NCBI GenBank assembly: GCA_017418645.1
Contig: JAFOND010000144.1
Span: 1-33,910, forward strand
Length of the DNA: 33,910 bases
Direction of reading: 5' to 3'
Source: Lachnospiraceae bacterium
Lineage (GTDB): Bacteria > Bacillota > Clostridia > Lachnospirales > Lachnospiraceae
In this document: positions 10,501-20,300 of the stretch, piece by piece
Layout of the letters: every line of letters starts with the position of its first letter
How positions within the stretch are numbered: the stretch's first letter is position 1
Program-made: the position numbers and the translations under genes
Notes under the pieces: model-generated
Told to the model about the DNA's origin: nothing
Databases searched by the model: none
Seen by the model: the letters and a program-made list of their open reading frames with translations, nothing else

Positions 10501-11527
10501 ATTCGTCAAATAAACTCTTATACTTATTTATGAAGATCATACTTGCCCCGGCATTTGAAACAAGTTCTTCCCTTGTTTTTATCATGATCTTGCTGAAATC
10601 CATGTCACTGAGTTCGGATATAACAGCCTTAAACCTTTTTTTATCCACCGTTGCAATACGGCCTTCACCGATTTTTTCCTTATTGATCTCGGAAAACCTT
10701 GCATTCTGTTCAAGGGCAAGCCTTTTAAGGAGCGCTTCTTTTTCCGCAACGGGAAGATCCTTTGCGGCGGAGATTTCTTTATTCATGCGGAGCATAACTT
10801 TTTGTTCCTCTTCGGAATTCAGTTCCTTAACGGGTACCGCCTTGATATCTCCCGCTTCAACTTCTTTCGTTCTGGTTCCGAAAAGTGCAACACCGTCACG
10901 GATAAAGAGGTTGATCCTGTCCTCCGTCAGATTCTCTTCCTCTGCATACTCATTTATATTTTCATTGATCTTATCTTTATATTCTTTTGGAGCTTCCGCT
11001 GAAAAAGCGTAGCAGTCTTTTATTATGGCTCGCATCTGTGCCATTCTTTTTCTGCCGTTTCCAAACCAGATATGATAATTGTCCACATGATCATCGAGAT
11101 ATGCTATTGCAGCCTTAACAAGCTGCCCAAGGCATTCCGCCGCGGTTTCATCGTCCGTTGCCTTAATAAGATTCTCCGCAGCTTTCTTTACTTCCTCCGC
11201 CGTCTCTGTATTGGTTTTTTTCCACATGGAAACATCGGTAATAAGCTTCCTTGCCGACTCAGGAAGAAGGAGTATCTTTGCGGGTGCTTTCTTTTCCGCA
11301 TCATGAAGCTGAGGAGGCATGTTCCGGTTTACCGCCGCAATGTTATTCTGAACGATTTCCTGATGCTCCTGATTCTGGAGGTTCTGCTGTCCCTGAACAT
11401 TCTGCTGCTGTTTGTTCGCATTCTGCTGCTTGTTCTTCTCCAGCTTCCCCTCGTCATATTCATTTATGTTAATGACTTCGTTATTCTTCTGTTGCTGCTT
11501 TAATAACTCTTCATTTGCTTCATGCAT
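7550..11527 (-). CDS. 1325-aa modular helical protein with Gln-rich N-terminus
   Basis: The ATG at 11527 has AAAGGAG 9 nt upstream, 14 nt after the preceding stop. Residues about 9-60 form a Gln/Asn-rich low-complexity leader (QQQKNN, NKQQQN). The YL (143-144) and GNGRKR (156-161) motif shared with other array members follows. Residues about 300-393 fit the shared module in more diverged form: LSDMDFSKI, NKYKSLF, then YEGYIKLSLQLFANKYY. The rest is predominantly alpha-helical and rich in Lys and Glu, with moderately aromatic stretches near 1000-1290. No catalytic motif, signal peptide or membrane segment is visible. The gene ends in TAG, whose G begins a repeat also found after the 2261-aa gene. 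Function is unknown; a scaffold or an effector lacking a recognisable enzyme domain are the options. Confidence 0.9.
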   Translation of the reverse strand: MHEANEELLKQQQKNNEVININEYDEGKLEKNKQQNANKQQQNVQGQQNLQNQEHQEIVQNNIAAVNRNMPPQLHDAEKKAPAKILLLPESARKLITDVSMWKKTNTETAEEVKKAAENLIKATDDETAAECLGQLVKAAIAYLDDHVDNYHIWFGNGRKRMAQMRAIIKDCYAFSAEAPKEYKDKINENINEYAEEENLTEDRINLFIRDGVALFGTRTKEVEAGDIKAVPVKELNSEEEQKVMLRMNKEISAAKDLPVAEKEALLKRLALEQNARFSEINKEKIGEGRIATVDKKRFKAVISELSDMDFSKIMIKTREELVSNAGASMIFINKYKSLFDEFDAGMIFEHQITEKKLMQVMKNREILEQYEGYIKLSLQLFANKYYMKKETDDSPEYREYLDLTQKISKHQLALSGSLDDVKKHAEDKVKAQKTEDIKAINEAYGVLTGYPLKTKSKHSDFLYLQELGLIDRLKIDNPEKAELYDKKSEEARENCYVNYYSDYLWKNNDFRFFDRRKKVPEDELGERWMEQQQNAARHRIMKKAVAFAKVKSEEFETRLNEAIEENDYEKLSSLIDAALAVDVEKVGDDFMSQPAIHLSILSMLEALQKNINYIKENGNLIGLSPEKAAKLVVSCNLTEYIRDNYRPEIEICSEMVINSAKKDFDIQGAKDMVQEYNRMARNIGDDEYKKVKKITAPTLSYLSVGTFKRATKKDRTYKEIAEDKTCQAYDELIKTETKKEKKLSAMPDIEGAYNEFEFQKHKEARLKQLDYFLRICKEYAEYTKKDKTATPIAMYLPYTIKYIEDKKDELLGKDYVDGAKEAFRSLETEFTVSLQNRNAHYCKDTKNFIFEEQFSVEKEAVRTAYEKHIGKLKKQIEYIKNKEECKEILNELQNNLDKRLQEQELVNGMNYDDYYYLVSVMQIYNWESVIRNAKNRETVDLLHEHKDKLVEEYEKIREKDGVPKKYAREEENDKFDEYFKNRAKSFMVAHDIDLMLPSVKKMLELPEKELSKKLMENDNNWAKLVGMDSPDSFFEEMFRNLTGSVDITDVTELKKTHSFVVLSYDHMMGIGAEDSVLIVDFAEQLVGDREFQNIIGVKEEHKDILDGFHREMDEILVRAVEMNMVMECVPSKLKLKQPGMTKYQEEIAEKIENDYDRRVKMIYAQADADVRRKTLGLYKKIFAFMIENDIKFNIPKGDGYRDYRKFTDKLLTLTDYNNTFEKNVGGQTLMINNSLEELKGDYKLKEGEDPAAFAELVKKHNEYVSKGTLLIDLLKRKPIAQGQLEEERDKLKENGIPQMTARMSYYAYQDLAAKLKSQILSKIE

Positions 11528-11541
11528 CTTCCGTTTCTCCT

Positions 11542-14500
11542 TTATGCAATACCCAAATCCTTTTTATACGACCATGTTTTTTTGAGGTTAAGGGCTTTGA
11601 ACATCTTGCCCCAGTTTTTGTTAATTACTTTTCCGGTGAGCTGGAAGAAGGTGTCCATTGGTCTCTTATTTTCAAGTTTGACACTGTACGCATTCTTTAT
11701 CTGATTGCCCACTTCCCGGCCCACAAACAGGCGATATTTTTCAAAGAAGTCATCCATAAGTTTACTTTTATCTTCCTCGTATTTTGGCTCTCCCTGTTTA
11801 GTTTCCCGGTCCTTCATATGTTCCTTGAGTGCGTTGTATGCAACCTTAAAATTTTGGAACTCCTCGCAGTTGGAATACTGCTCCATCTCTACCATTTCGG
11901 CATCAAAGAAATCGAAACAATCGTTCATGGTTTCCATCTTTATTTTGATCAGCGCGAACAATTCATTGGACTTTGCGGTCTCCTCGTTATAGGCTTTATA
12001 TTTGTTATAGAAATCTTCCTCCAGCGCTTCTATCTTTTTCGGATCCGGTCTCTTTTTATCCTGTTCCTTACGAAGCGCGTTTAGGCTGTCCGCAAGTGCA
12101 AAAGCCATGGGGACCTTTCTTCTTAAGGTGTCAAAATAAGGCTTTGCTTTTTCCTTACTTCTCATAACAAGGGCATCCGTCACGTTTTCCGTAAGAAGGG
12201 TTGCCGTGCCCAGTCTGTTGAATCCTGCGTAGATGTCCCTTGAAGCGTCAAAAACATCAAGTGTCATTTTGTGTCTCATCATATCCTTGTCGGCGTTGAA
12301 GTCCTTATACTTTTTAAAAGTCTCATAGAACTCATCAAACGTCATGCCGTCATACTTTTTCTCCAGCCCTCTTCTCTCGTATTCACTTTTTGCGTTTTCG
12401 TATAAAATCGTTTGGTATAGCGGCGTATTGTTCTCGGCTTCTTCCTTGAACTTCTCAAAAGTCATTCCCTGATATTTTTCTTCCACATGATTGCCGAGAT
12501 AATAGGAGCGATATCTCTTCTTATCAAAGGTCAGATTAGCAAAAAGGTATGCCGTTTCTTTTACCATAAGTTTTACCACGTTCTCAGGCATATCCTTATA
12601 TTTTTCTATAAAAGCATTCAGATCGGTCTCTATGGAATCAATGAGCTTGTCGTTTACTTCCATCTCTTTTTTGACGATAAATCCCTTTTCATCAAGCCCG
12701 ATGGGATACTTTGTTTTGTAAACGGCCTTCATGTTCATTATGCCGCCCATGTAATTCTTGTCGAAGTCTGCCCTTTCGTCTATCTCCGCAAGCTTTAGTT
12801 TTTGATCCGCAGCCTGTTTTTTTGTCTTTCGAACTTCCCTTAAAAGTTCCTCTTTTTCAACAAATCCCAGTTCGTTCATTAGGCGCTTTGATCTTTTTTC
12901 TATGGAATGTTCCACTTGATCGATGGCATGTTCCGTTGCAGCCAGTCTTCTTATAATTTTCAGAGGGTTAAGGTCCTCTGCCTGTCGTTTGTCGATCTCT
13001 CCCGGAGGGATAATATCCAGTATCTCAATGCTTTCTCTTACACTTTCCGCAAGTTTCTTCATTGTATCGACGGTATTTGCAAGTCTCTGCTGGCAATTTG
13101 AAAAACCGGATACGGATGCGGGAAGTTCGAAACCAAGTTCCTGTGCCTTGATAAGGGCTGCCGCTATTCGGGCAGCGGCATCAACCGGTCCATCTCCCAT
13201 ATTCAGGATTTCTCTGAAAGTCTCTTTAAGCTTTGCATTGTTTTCTTCGTTGGAAAGGGTAGACTTATCCGAAAGAAGTTTGCAGAAGCAATGATAAAAA
13301 TCATCCACAGCAATCTGATTCTGTCCGCCAACGGCCGATGCAGCCATCATACGCATGATGTATTCCCTCTGTTTCGGATTAAGCTGCGTAACGTTTCCGT
13401 AATCGATGATGGTTGCACAGTCATCATTTATCATGATGTTTCCTTCATGAAGATCACCGTGATAAAAACCGCTTCCGTACACACCTTCCTCAACCCACTG
13501 GGATGCAAGGTCCGTGATATACTGCTGTCTCTTTTCTATCATTGAAAGCTGTTCCGTAAGCTTTCTTCTTGCCTCTTCATAATCCTTCTGCTTCGAGAAA
13601 TGAAGACTCCTTACAATATTTCCGTCCGGTCCCCTGAATTGTGACATCAGTTCCTTCTGCATTTTTTTGATCTTATCCGCATATGACTGGACCGTCTCGC
13701 CTTCGATCTTTTCAAGGACCATATAGCCCGAACTCGGAACAATGTCCTCGCAGATTTTTGAGGTCTTTAAGAAATCACTCTTGCCCTCGTAAATATATCC
13801 CGCAACGGTGTTTTCTTTCTCGATATTAAAATCCAGTTCCTCCATTATCTTGTTCAAAGTGCCTTTGTATGTTCTGTACATACCGCCGGTTTTATCCGTT
13901 TCCCGGGCGCACTTTAACATTACTTCCTTTTCGCGCTCGATCTTGTTTCTTACATCGGGGCGAAGAAGTTTTACAACCATTTCTTTTCCTTCCGGATACG
14001 CGGGACCGTAGAATTTACACATAAATGCCTGACCGACGGATGCGGCGCCGAGAGAATGAAGGACTTCGATATGTGTAACCTTTCCTCCGGAGCTTTGTAC
14101 CATGGCTATAAGCTGCGCTTTTACAACATCCTCCGGAATGGGGAGGAGATTTTCTTTTGTATCCTTTAATGCTTCCTGCATTTCGGGAGACATGGAAGAT
14201 GAGGGCATACCCTGCATCATCTTTTGCATGAGAGGACCGGCACCCTTTAATATTGCGCTAAGGTATTTGCCCGCAAGTTCGTTGTTTTTCTTGCTCTTTT
14301 GTTTTTTCTTTGTTTCGAGATCGACAACAACGTTCTCCACAACGTTCTTTATTTCTTCGGGATTAACTATTACGTCCGCAACCTTGTCCACAACCTTTTC
14401 TATCTTTTCGTCGACCTTCTTTTCTTCCTCTTTTTTCTCTTCCTTCTTATCTTCCTTTACTTCCTCTTTCTTTTCTTCTTTTTGCTCTTCTTTCTTCTCT

Positions 14501-17382
14501 TCTTTTTTCTCCTCTATTATGAAATTATTCTCTGCTTTTTCCTCGGCTATCTTTTCGACTTTCTCGACTATTATTTCTTTAGCCTGTTCCTGTATAGCTT
14601 CCTCAACATCCGCTTCGATCTCTTCCTTTAACGCCTTCTCTTCTTCCGATGTAAAGATCTCTCCCGCGATGCTTCCGGTTATCTCCTGTATTGTGTTCAT
14701 GGCGGAATTAACCATTCCGTCGATTCCTTTATTTATTTCAGCAGCATGCTCCTTAATCTTTTCATCATCCGAAAGAATATCGTTCACGCGGTCCTTTATA
14801 GCCCGGTTCTTATCCACAAGATTACCCAATAAGCCACCGCCTTCGGAGTTGATGGCTTTCACCATCGCCTTGAATCTTGCGATTATTTTTTTCTTGATGT
14901 CTTCCTTGTCATTGGGATCCGCAAGGTCTTTAATATTTATCTTTGTTTTCTTTATCTCTTCATTAAGGATGCTCTGGAAGATCTTGTTTCTTACGGCCAT
15001 GATGTTATCTATGCCTTTGATGAAAAGGTCCTTTTCATCTCCCATGGCATCAAGAGGAAGCTTCTTCATGAATCGTTCAAGAAGTCCGTATTTAACATCT
15101 TCCGCGGGGATTTCGTTTGCATCCGTTTCCGGTTCCATATCGCGGATAAGGGAACTCATCATGCTTCTCTTGTCGAGGGTGGATGCCTCTTTGAAATAGT
15201 TTTGCATAACGAGTTTCATAAAACGGCCCATACCAAGGTTACCCTTGGCGGCACCCTCGATGATGGAATCCAAGGTTTCGGGGGGTTTTACGGGGGAAGG
15301 CTTCTTCTTTTTCTTTTTTGCCACCTCATCCGACCCCTTCGGGGCCACCTTTTCTTCAAGCGGAATGGTTAATTTTTCCGCGTTTGCGCTTTGGTTTTCG
15401 GTTTTTTCTTTTTCCACCTCAAGGGGAAGGCTTTGGTTTTCCTTCACAACGGATTCTGCTTGGTTCAGAGCATCTTCCAGCTCTTTTTTTATCTTTTTGA
15501 ATTCGTTTCCGGCGATAACGTTCTCTAAAACGAGATTGCCTTTCTCGTCAAAAGAAAAATCAAAATCGAAATCAAAAAGATCCGGATCGTAGGCGGAGTC
15601 TTTGGGCCTGATCTTTTTCTTTATTTCTTCCTGTTCTTTTTTAAGTTTCTCTATCTCTGCTTTTATGTCGTCTCTTTTCTTTAACTCGGGAGTATACATA
15701 TCCGTCGTTGTGGTGAAGAAAAGATAATCGATTTCCACAACTTTAAGTTCCGGATGTTCTTCCATGTTCTTAATGTTTGCAAGAGTTTCCGAAAGCTCCG
15801 TTTCTTTTTCAGCAATGGTTTTACTAACTTCCGTTTCTCTTTCGTGGAGCTTGTCATACCGTGCGCCGGTACTGAAGACATCACCGATAAGAAGAGCAAG
15901 GGTATCCGCATGGTCTCTTAAAACCGCGACAACCCTCTCTTCGGGATTTTCTTTATATTTATCCGAAAGGACACTGTCTTTAGAGAAGATAAGATCCGAT
16001 ATAAGATCCTTAACCTTCTCTTCATCCTCGGTCCATTTTTTCTTTTCTTTTACAACTTTCGGAGCAAAGACGTTTTCGTTTATCGTGATATGGGATTCAA
16101 CCTGCTCCTTATTCATGTTTCTATAGGAATCCACAAGCTGAACATCCTTTGCGGTAAGCACCGTTTCGTCCCGGTACTTATCCATTCTGTCCAGCCAGGC
16201 ATCGATGTTCTGCTTTCCCTTTTTGTTGTTTCGAAGGAGCATGCGCGCCATATATTTAAGCTGCTCCGTGGGAACATTGGAAAGCATGTCTCTTGTTATG
16301 TCCGCATGCTTTAAGATTACTTCCTGAAGAACGGCATCGTCCCTTGAGATCAGGCCCGCATTCTTTCCCGCATTATTAACGCTTATCCGGTCAACTATAT
16401 CAAGAGCCGCCTTCATGCCGAAAAGTTCATCATTTTTCATGACGTCGCTTCTGATACGATCCGTTATAATGGAAGCTGTAAGATCAAGTTTTACAAGGTT
16501 TCCGTTTTCTTCGATATAAAGGCTGTTATCACTCTTTTGAACAAGACGGACTTCCTCGTCATCCACGTTTATTGTGGTTACATATACATCATCCATCGGG
16601 AAGGTTCTGAGAGCCTTTTCGATTGAAATGATAAGATTTGCTTCTTCCGCTTTTTTTGAACTCCTTGTCCTGCCCTTTACCCTGCTCGACGGAAGCTTCT
16701 CCATGTTGAGGATACTCTTTACTTTTTCCGCGGCGCCGGAAAGCTTAACCTGTACCGGTCTTTCGGTCTTCTCAACTTTTGCGGCGGGAAGAGGATTGTC
16801 TATCCCGAAAAGTTCAGCGAACGTAGCCGGGATATCCATTCTCTTTTCCACATCCTGAAAATCCAAGCGGGTATACCCCAGGAAGGCAGACTCGGCAAGA
16901 AGCCTTTCATAAACGGCTTCCACCCTTGCACGTCTTTCCATTCCCCTGGAACGGGTGGAATGTCTCTTGTCAAGGTATTTCCTGCAGGATATGATGGCAA
17001 GTTCATACTTTACGGAAAGATCCTCCATGGCTTCCGCAGTGATATTCTTTAATTCATAGGACTTTATGGCGTCATCGATACGGGTGACATCGTCCTTGAT
17101 CTTTGACATAAGATCACTGTCCCTGAAGGATTTATCTCCGAGAAGATCTTTTCTTGATGAAAAGAAATCCGGGAGGTTTTCATTCACGGCTTTAATGCCT
17201 TCGGACAAACGGATTTCCCTGGCATCTTCCTCTCTGTATGTCTGAGTCTGACTGTCGAAGATCTCATCATACTGTTCCTGGGGAAGTTCCAGGACTTCGT
17301 TTAAAATCTTTTTTTCTTCTTCCGTGACATAAAGAGTATCGGTTTGCTTCTTTTCTGTTTCTTTGTTATGGAATTTAGACAT
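11542..17382 (-). CDS. 1946-aa protein with internal UbiB/ABC1-like kinase domain
   Basis: The start is ATG with TAAGGGG 5 nt upstream, overlapping the previous stop. Residues 120-165 hold the shared N-terminal motif (KYL 135-137, RGMERR 146-151). A coiled coil (about 500-570), a linker with palindromic-repeat peptides (651-697) and a Glu/Lys tract (955-994) precede a UbiB-like domain at about 1036-1425. That domain shows LKGAGPLMQK in the place of the KxGQ region, the A-rich loop LGAASVGQAF (1111-1120), the beta-3 lysine in VVKLLRP (K1138), ELD (1182-1184), the catalytic loop HGDLHEGN (1308-1315) and the Mg-binding DYG (1327-1329). UbiB/ADCK proteins are usually about 500-600 aa atypical kinases/ATPases linked to coenzyme Q or lipids. 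Here all the main ATP-binding residues are kept, but the domain is embedded in a giant protein and lacks the usual C-terminal membrane helices. A helical tail follows, ending with a TGKVINKNW motif. Substrate unknown. Confidence 0.9.
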   Translation of the reverse strand: MSKFHNKETEKKQTDTLYVTEEEKKILNEVLELPQEQYDEIFDSQTQTYREEDAREIRLSEGIKAVNENLPDFFSSRKDLLGDKSFRDSDLMSKIKDDVTRIDDAIKSYELKNITAEAMEDLSVKYELAIISCRKYLDKRHSTRSRGMERRARVEAVYERLLAESAFLGYTRLDFQDVEKRMDIPATFAELFGIDNPLPAAKVEKTERPVQVKLSGAAEKVKSILNMEKLPSSRVKGRTRSSKKAEEANLIISIEKALRTFPMDDVYVTTINVDDEEVRLVQKSDNSLYIEENGNLVKLDLTASIITDRIRSDVMKNDELFGMKAALDIVDRISVNNAGKNAGLISRDDAVLQEVILKHADITRDMLSNVPTEQLKYMARMLLRNNKKGKQNIDAWLDRMDKYRDETVLTAKDVQLVDSYRNMNKEQVESHITINENVFAPKVVKEKKKWTEDEEKVKDLISDLIFSKDSVLSDKYKENPEERVVAVLRDHADTLALLIGDVFSTGARYDKLHERETEVSKTIAEKETELSETLANIKNMEEHPELKVVEIDYLFFTTTTDMYTPELKKRDDIKAEIEKLKKEQEEIKKKIRPKDSAYDPDLFDFDFDFSFDEKGNLVLENVIAGNEFKKIKKELEDALNQAESVVKENQSLPLEVEKEKTENQSANAEKLTIPLEEKVAPKGSDEVAKKKKKKPSPVKPPETLDSIIEGAAKGNLGMGRFMKLVMQNYFKEASTLDKRSMMSSLIRDMEPETDANEIPAEDVKYGLLERFMKKLPLDAMGDEKDLFIKGIDNIMAVRNKIFQSILNEEIKKTKINIKDLADPNDKEDIKKKIIARFKAMVKAINSEGGGLLGNLVDKNRAIKDRVNDILSDDEKIKEHAAEINKGIDGMVNSAMNTIQEITGSIAGEIFTSEEEKALKEEIEADVEEAIQEQAKEIIVEKVEKIAEEKAENNFIIEEKKEEKKEEQKEEKKEEVKEDKKEEKKEEEKKVDEKIEKVVDKVADVIVNPEEIKNVVENVVVDLETKKKQKSKKNNELAGKYLSAILKGAGPLMQKMMQGMPSSSMSPEMQEALKDTKENLLPIPEDVVKAQLIAMVQSSGGKVTHIEVLHSLGAASVGQAFMCKFYGPAYPEGKEMVVKLLRPDVRNKIEREKEVMLKCARETDKTGGMYRTYKGTLNKIMEELDFNIEKENTVAGYIYEGKSDFLKTSKICEDIVPSSGYMVLEKIEGETVQSYADKIKKMQKELMSQFRGPDGNIVRSLHFSKQKDYEEARRKLTEQLSMIEKRQQYITDLASQWVEEGVYGSGFYHGDLHEGNIMINDDCATIIDYGNVTQLNPKQREYIMRMMAASAVGGQNQIAVDDFYHCFCKLLSDKSTLSNEENNAKLKETFREILNMGDGPVDAAARIAAALIKAQELGFELPASVSGFSNCQQRLANTVDTMKKLAESVRESIEILDIIPPGEIDKRQAEDLNPLKIIRRLAATEHAIDQVEHSIEKRSKRLMNELGFVEKEELLREVRKTKKQAADQKLKLAEIDERADFDKNYMGGIMNMKAVYKTKYPIGLDEKGFIVKKEMEVNDKLIDSIETDLNAFIEKYKDMPENVVKLMVKETAYLFANLTFDKKRYRSYYLGNHVEEKYQGMTFEKFKEEAENNTPLYQTILYENAKSEYERRGLEKKYDGMTFDEFYETFKKYKDFNADKDMMRHKMTLDVFDASRDIYAGFNRLGTATLLTENVTDALVMRSKEKAKPYFDTLRRKVPMAFALADSLNALRKEQDKKRPDPKKIEALEEDFYNKYKAYNEETAKSNELFALIKIKMETMNDCFDFFDAEMVEMEQYSNCEEFQNFKVAYNALKEHMKDRETKQGEPKYEEDKSKLMDDFFEKYRLFVGREVGNQIKNAYSVKLENKRPMDTFFQLTGKVINKNWGKMFKALNLKKTWSYKKDLGIA
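14401..14520 (-). repeat. Low-complexity Glu/Lys-coding tract in the 1946-aa gene
   Basis: About 40 codons encode runs of EEKK-type repeats (residues about 955-994) just before the UbiB-like domain. On the plus strand this appears as long TTCTTC/TTTTCC pyrimidine runs. It should encode an extended charged helix or linker and is a likely site of length variation. It also creates a long hydrophobic-looking antisense frame that is not a gene. Confidence 0.8.
15292..15302 (-). repeat. Fragment of palindromic repeat, alternative reading frame
   Basis: The minus strand reads AGCCTTCCCCC, the same left end as the repeat at 15432 and 22287. Here it is read in another frame (KPSPV, residues 694-698). 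It lies just downstream of the copy at 15321-15366, so three fragments of the element cluster within about 140 bp. At 11 bp it could be coincidence; proximity is the only support. Confidence 0.3.
15321..15366 (-). repeat. In-frame palindromic repeat coding IPLEEKVAPKGSDEVA
   Basis: Residues 673-688 of the 1946-aa protein. The DNA has the CCCCGAAGGGG palindrome and the GGATGAGGTGG end also found in the 953-aa gene copy at 22239-22287, in the same reading frame. It lies in a charged linker between domains, where an insertion would be tolerated. Confidence 0.6.
15414..15432 (-). repeat. In-frame palindromic repeat fragment coding SLPLEV
   Basis: AGCCTTCCCCTTGAGGTGG, residues 651-656 of the 1946-aa protein. 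It matches the left arm of the repeat at 22239-22287 joined directly to a GTGG end, as if the middle were deleted or the element had been interrupted. Confidence 0.55.
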
Positions 17383-17387
17383 GTGTA

Positions 17388-17394
17388 CCCCTTA
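17388..17394 (-). promoter_or_regulatory. Ribosome binding site overlapping the stop of the 1219-aa gene
   Basis: TAAGGGG lies 5 nt before the ATG at 17382, and its TAA is the stop of the preceding gene. It has the same form as the junction at 3194-3200, which supports translational coupling along the operon. Confidence 0.7.
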
Positions 17395-20300
17395 TTTTTT
17401 CTTAGCCTTCTTCTTCTTTTCTTCGTCCTCTTCGTCCTTGGCCTTCTGATCGATCTCTTTGTCTTCTGCCTTGGTCATAAGGCCGCGGCCCTTAAGTTTC
17501 TTTAAGGTTCTGCACCATCTCTTGTTTATAACCTTTCCCATTACGTCAACGAAGTCATCAAGGTCCGCATCCAGAGCCTTCGACTCTTTTCCGGCTTCAT
17601 ATCCCGGGATGTTCAGATCTGCGATCATCTCTACTTCTCTCTCTGCGCGCTCCTTTTCTTCCAAAAGAACAATACGAGCCGAGGTAACATAGTTGGTTAT
17701 GAACATTTCTTCTTTATCGGCAAGGCTTTTTTCAAGTTTCTTTATGTTCTTTTCGTCGCCTTCAAGAACTGCCTTGTCATATTTTTCCTGTACCTTTCTG
17801 TATGAATCATAATCTATCTTAACAGATGGTTGCTTTGCCGAAAGGTTATTCAACTCTTTTTCAAACTGCTCGCGTTCCGGACCGTTTTTGCTCTCCCTGA
17901 GACGTTTTATAACCTTCTCTACCGCCGGTGAAGAGGTTATCTTTATATATGACAGTTTTGTTATACTGTCCATAACCAGGCTTCCCTCCCGCAATGAACT
18001 GCCTTTAACCACCAGATCCAGCTTATCTCCGGCATTTTTAATAAGCGGAAGTATCTTTTCGAACAATAGCATCAGCTTTTCAAAGTATTCGGCATCCGGT
18101 TCCGGTTCATTGTTATTGATCGAGTAGGATTTATAAGTCATGTAGTCGTCTCTGTCCCCAATACTGTCCATTACGGGGTTTGTCAGCAGAAAAGTCGTTA
18201 TCTCCAAGCTACACTCTTCAACCTTATTCATCAGTTCTTTGGGTACTTCCTCTCCCTTGTCACGAAGCGCCTTCAATTCGTAAAAAACAGCGCGCCAGTT
18301 TTTTGTCTGTTCTCCAAGGTTCTCCGGCAAGGGATCCTTCTGCATGGCTTTATATGCGGGAAGATGCTTTTCAATAAACTCTTCCTTAGTCATTTCCTTT
18401 GAATTGATAGCCGCCATGCTCTCCCCGGCAGAAGCGACAGTCTCTTCGGGATAGTCTTTCAGCAGATTGTCTATAGCCGTTCGTTTGTCCTCGTATTTTT
18501 TAGTTAATTCATCCTTTTGTGATAATCTGTGCTGCAGACGCATAAGCGGATCAATGGTTTCTTCCATACCGAATTCAACAGGCATACGGTCCATTTCTTC
18601 GATCTTTAGCTGAAGATCAAGAGCCGTTTTCTTTACTTCAAGAAGGCTGTTTTCCAGACGCTGCTCGCACTGTGAGAAGTTCTGTATCTCGAGAGGAAGC
18701 TTTATGCCCAGCTTTTGCGCCGTGGAAAGGGCAACAAGGATCTTTATACCGGCATCCGCGGGGGTACCGATCTCGAATATCTTCTTCAGTTCCGCAGCAT
18801 ATGCCTTCTTCTGGTCTTCCGTCATCTTCTGAAGGTTCAGCTTTCCGCCGTTTTCCTTGTTGTCTTTCTTTGCGCCGATCTCAATAAGTTTATCAAAGGC
18901 GTTTATAAAGACGTCTTCCTTTTTCTTTAAAACGGCAGCCATCATGGCAAGGATCTCCGTCACACGGTCATCTTTAAATACAGCGGCGTTGCCGTAATCG
19001 ATGACCGTTGTTCCCTTATCGCTTATCATAATGTTTCCGGAATGAAGATCTCCGTGATGGAAGTTGTCTCCGTTATAGGAAAGCCAAAAGCTTCCAAAGA
19101 GCGCCTGCCTAACCCATACATAGGCAAGATCCGAAACCATGCGTTCATATTTTATTGTCTTTTCAAGATCTTTTCTTAAGGCATCTTTTGATTTCCCGAG
19201 TTCCATATAATTATCCATGGAAACCGCATACCTTCCCTGGGTCCTCTGATCCGTCTTTAAGAACTTATTCGACTCGTTTTCGGCATGTTCTCTTGTTGTA
19301 TTTATGAATCTGTCGACCGTAACGCCATCGGCCTTGTTCATTACCATATAATGGGATTTTTCTTTAAATGAATCGTTTATCTTTACGGTATTAACCTTTC
19401 TTCCGGCATCGATATAATTCTTCTCACCGCGTTTTGCGTTTTTGATCTCTGTCATGAAATCGAATTCCTTTTCAATTTCCTGTAACTGTGCAATAAGACC
19501 GGATTCCGTAACACGTGGCTGATGCGGAAGGATCACGTTTTTATCCGTTTCCTTCTTTTTGTATGCCGCAATCTCTTTATCCGTCATGTCCGCAAACATG
19601 GCGCATTTCTTGATATATGTTTCCTCGGACTTCATGTATTCGTATACACCCGGACGGCGGATCTTTACAACCACCTGTGTGGGCTCTTTCTTCTTTCCGG
19701 ATACGGTGCACATAAAGGTTTCCGCAATGGAAGCGGCACCGAGAGGTTTGATGTCCGTAATGGAAGTTATCTTGCCCTTGGAATCCGTTTTCATCTCTTC
19801 AAAAACCTGATCAACATAGGCCTTATCTATGGAACCGAGGTTTGATTTAACAACGGATATTGCCGGTCTCATTTCCGGTATTACCATACGTTCCGGAACA
19901 CCCTGTATTATCTTTTGCATAAGGGGACCCGCGCCCTTAAGGGTGGATGCAAAATACTCTCCGCCCTTTTGCTTTTCCGTCATTCCTTCGCGGCCGCCCT
20001 TAAGGTCTTTTATGATGTATGAAAGCATATTTGCCCGGTCCTTCTTTGAGGCGTTCTGATAATATCCCGAAACAAGGGTCTGAACAAACTTGCCCTGGCC
20101 ATATTTGTTATTATAAAGGGCGTCGTTCTGCCAGCTTCGGAGTATTGTTTTGTCCGCTTCGTTCTGCTGCTTTTGTTCCGTAATTATAAGATCCGGGAAG
20201 GGAGTATCTCCGGTGGTATCGAAGATATCCTTTGTGGCCTCTTCCATGGTCTTTGTTATCTTTTCTTCAAATGCCTTTAAAGTCTTGTTTATCCCGGCTT

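Noticed and set aside
14102..15199. 365-aa plus-strand open frame rich in Ser and Phe
   Set aside because: It is the complement of the Glu/Lys-rich coding region of the 1946-aa gene. GAA/AAG codons read backwards give TTC/CTT, which creates long Phe/Leu/Ser frames. No ribosome binding site and no independent coding signal.
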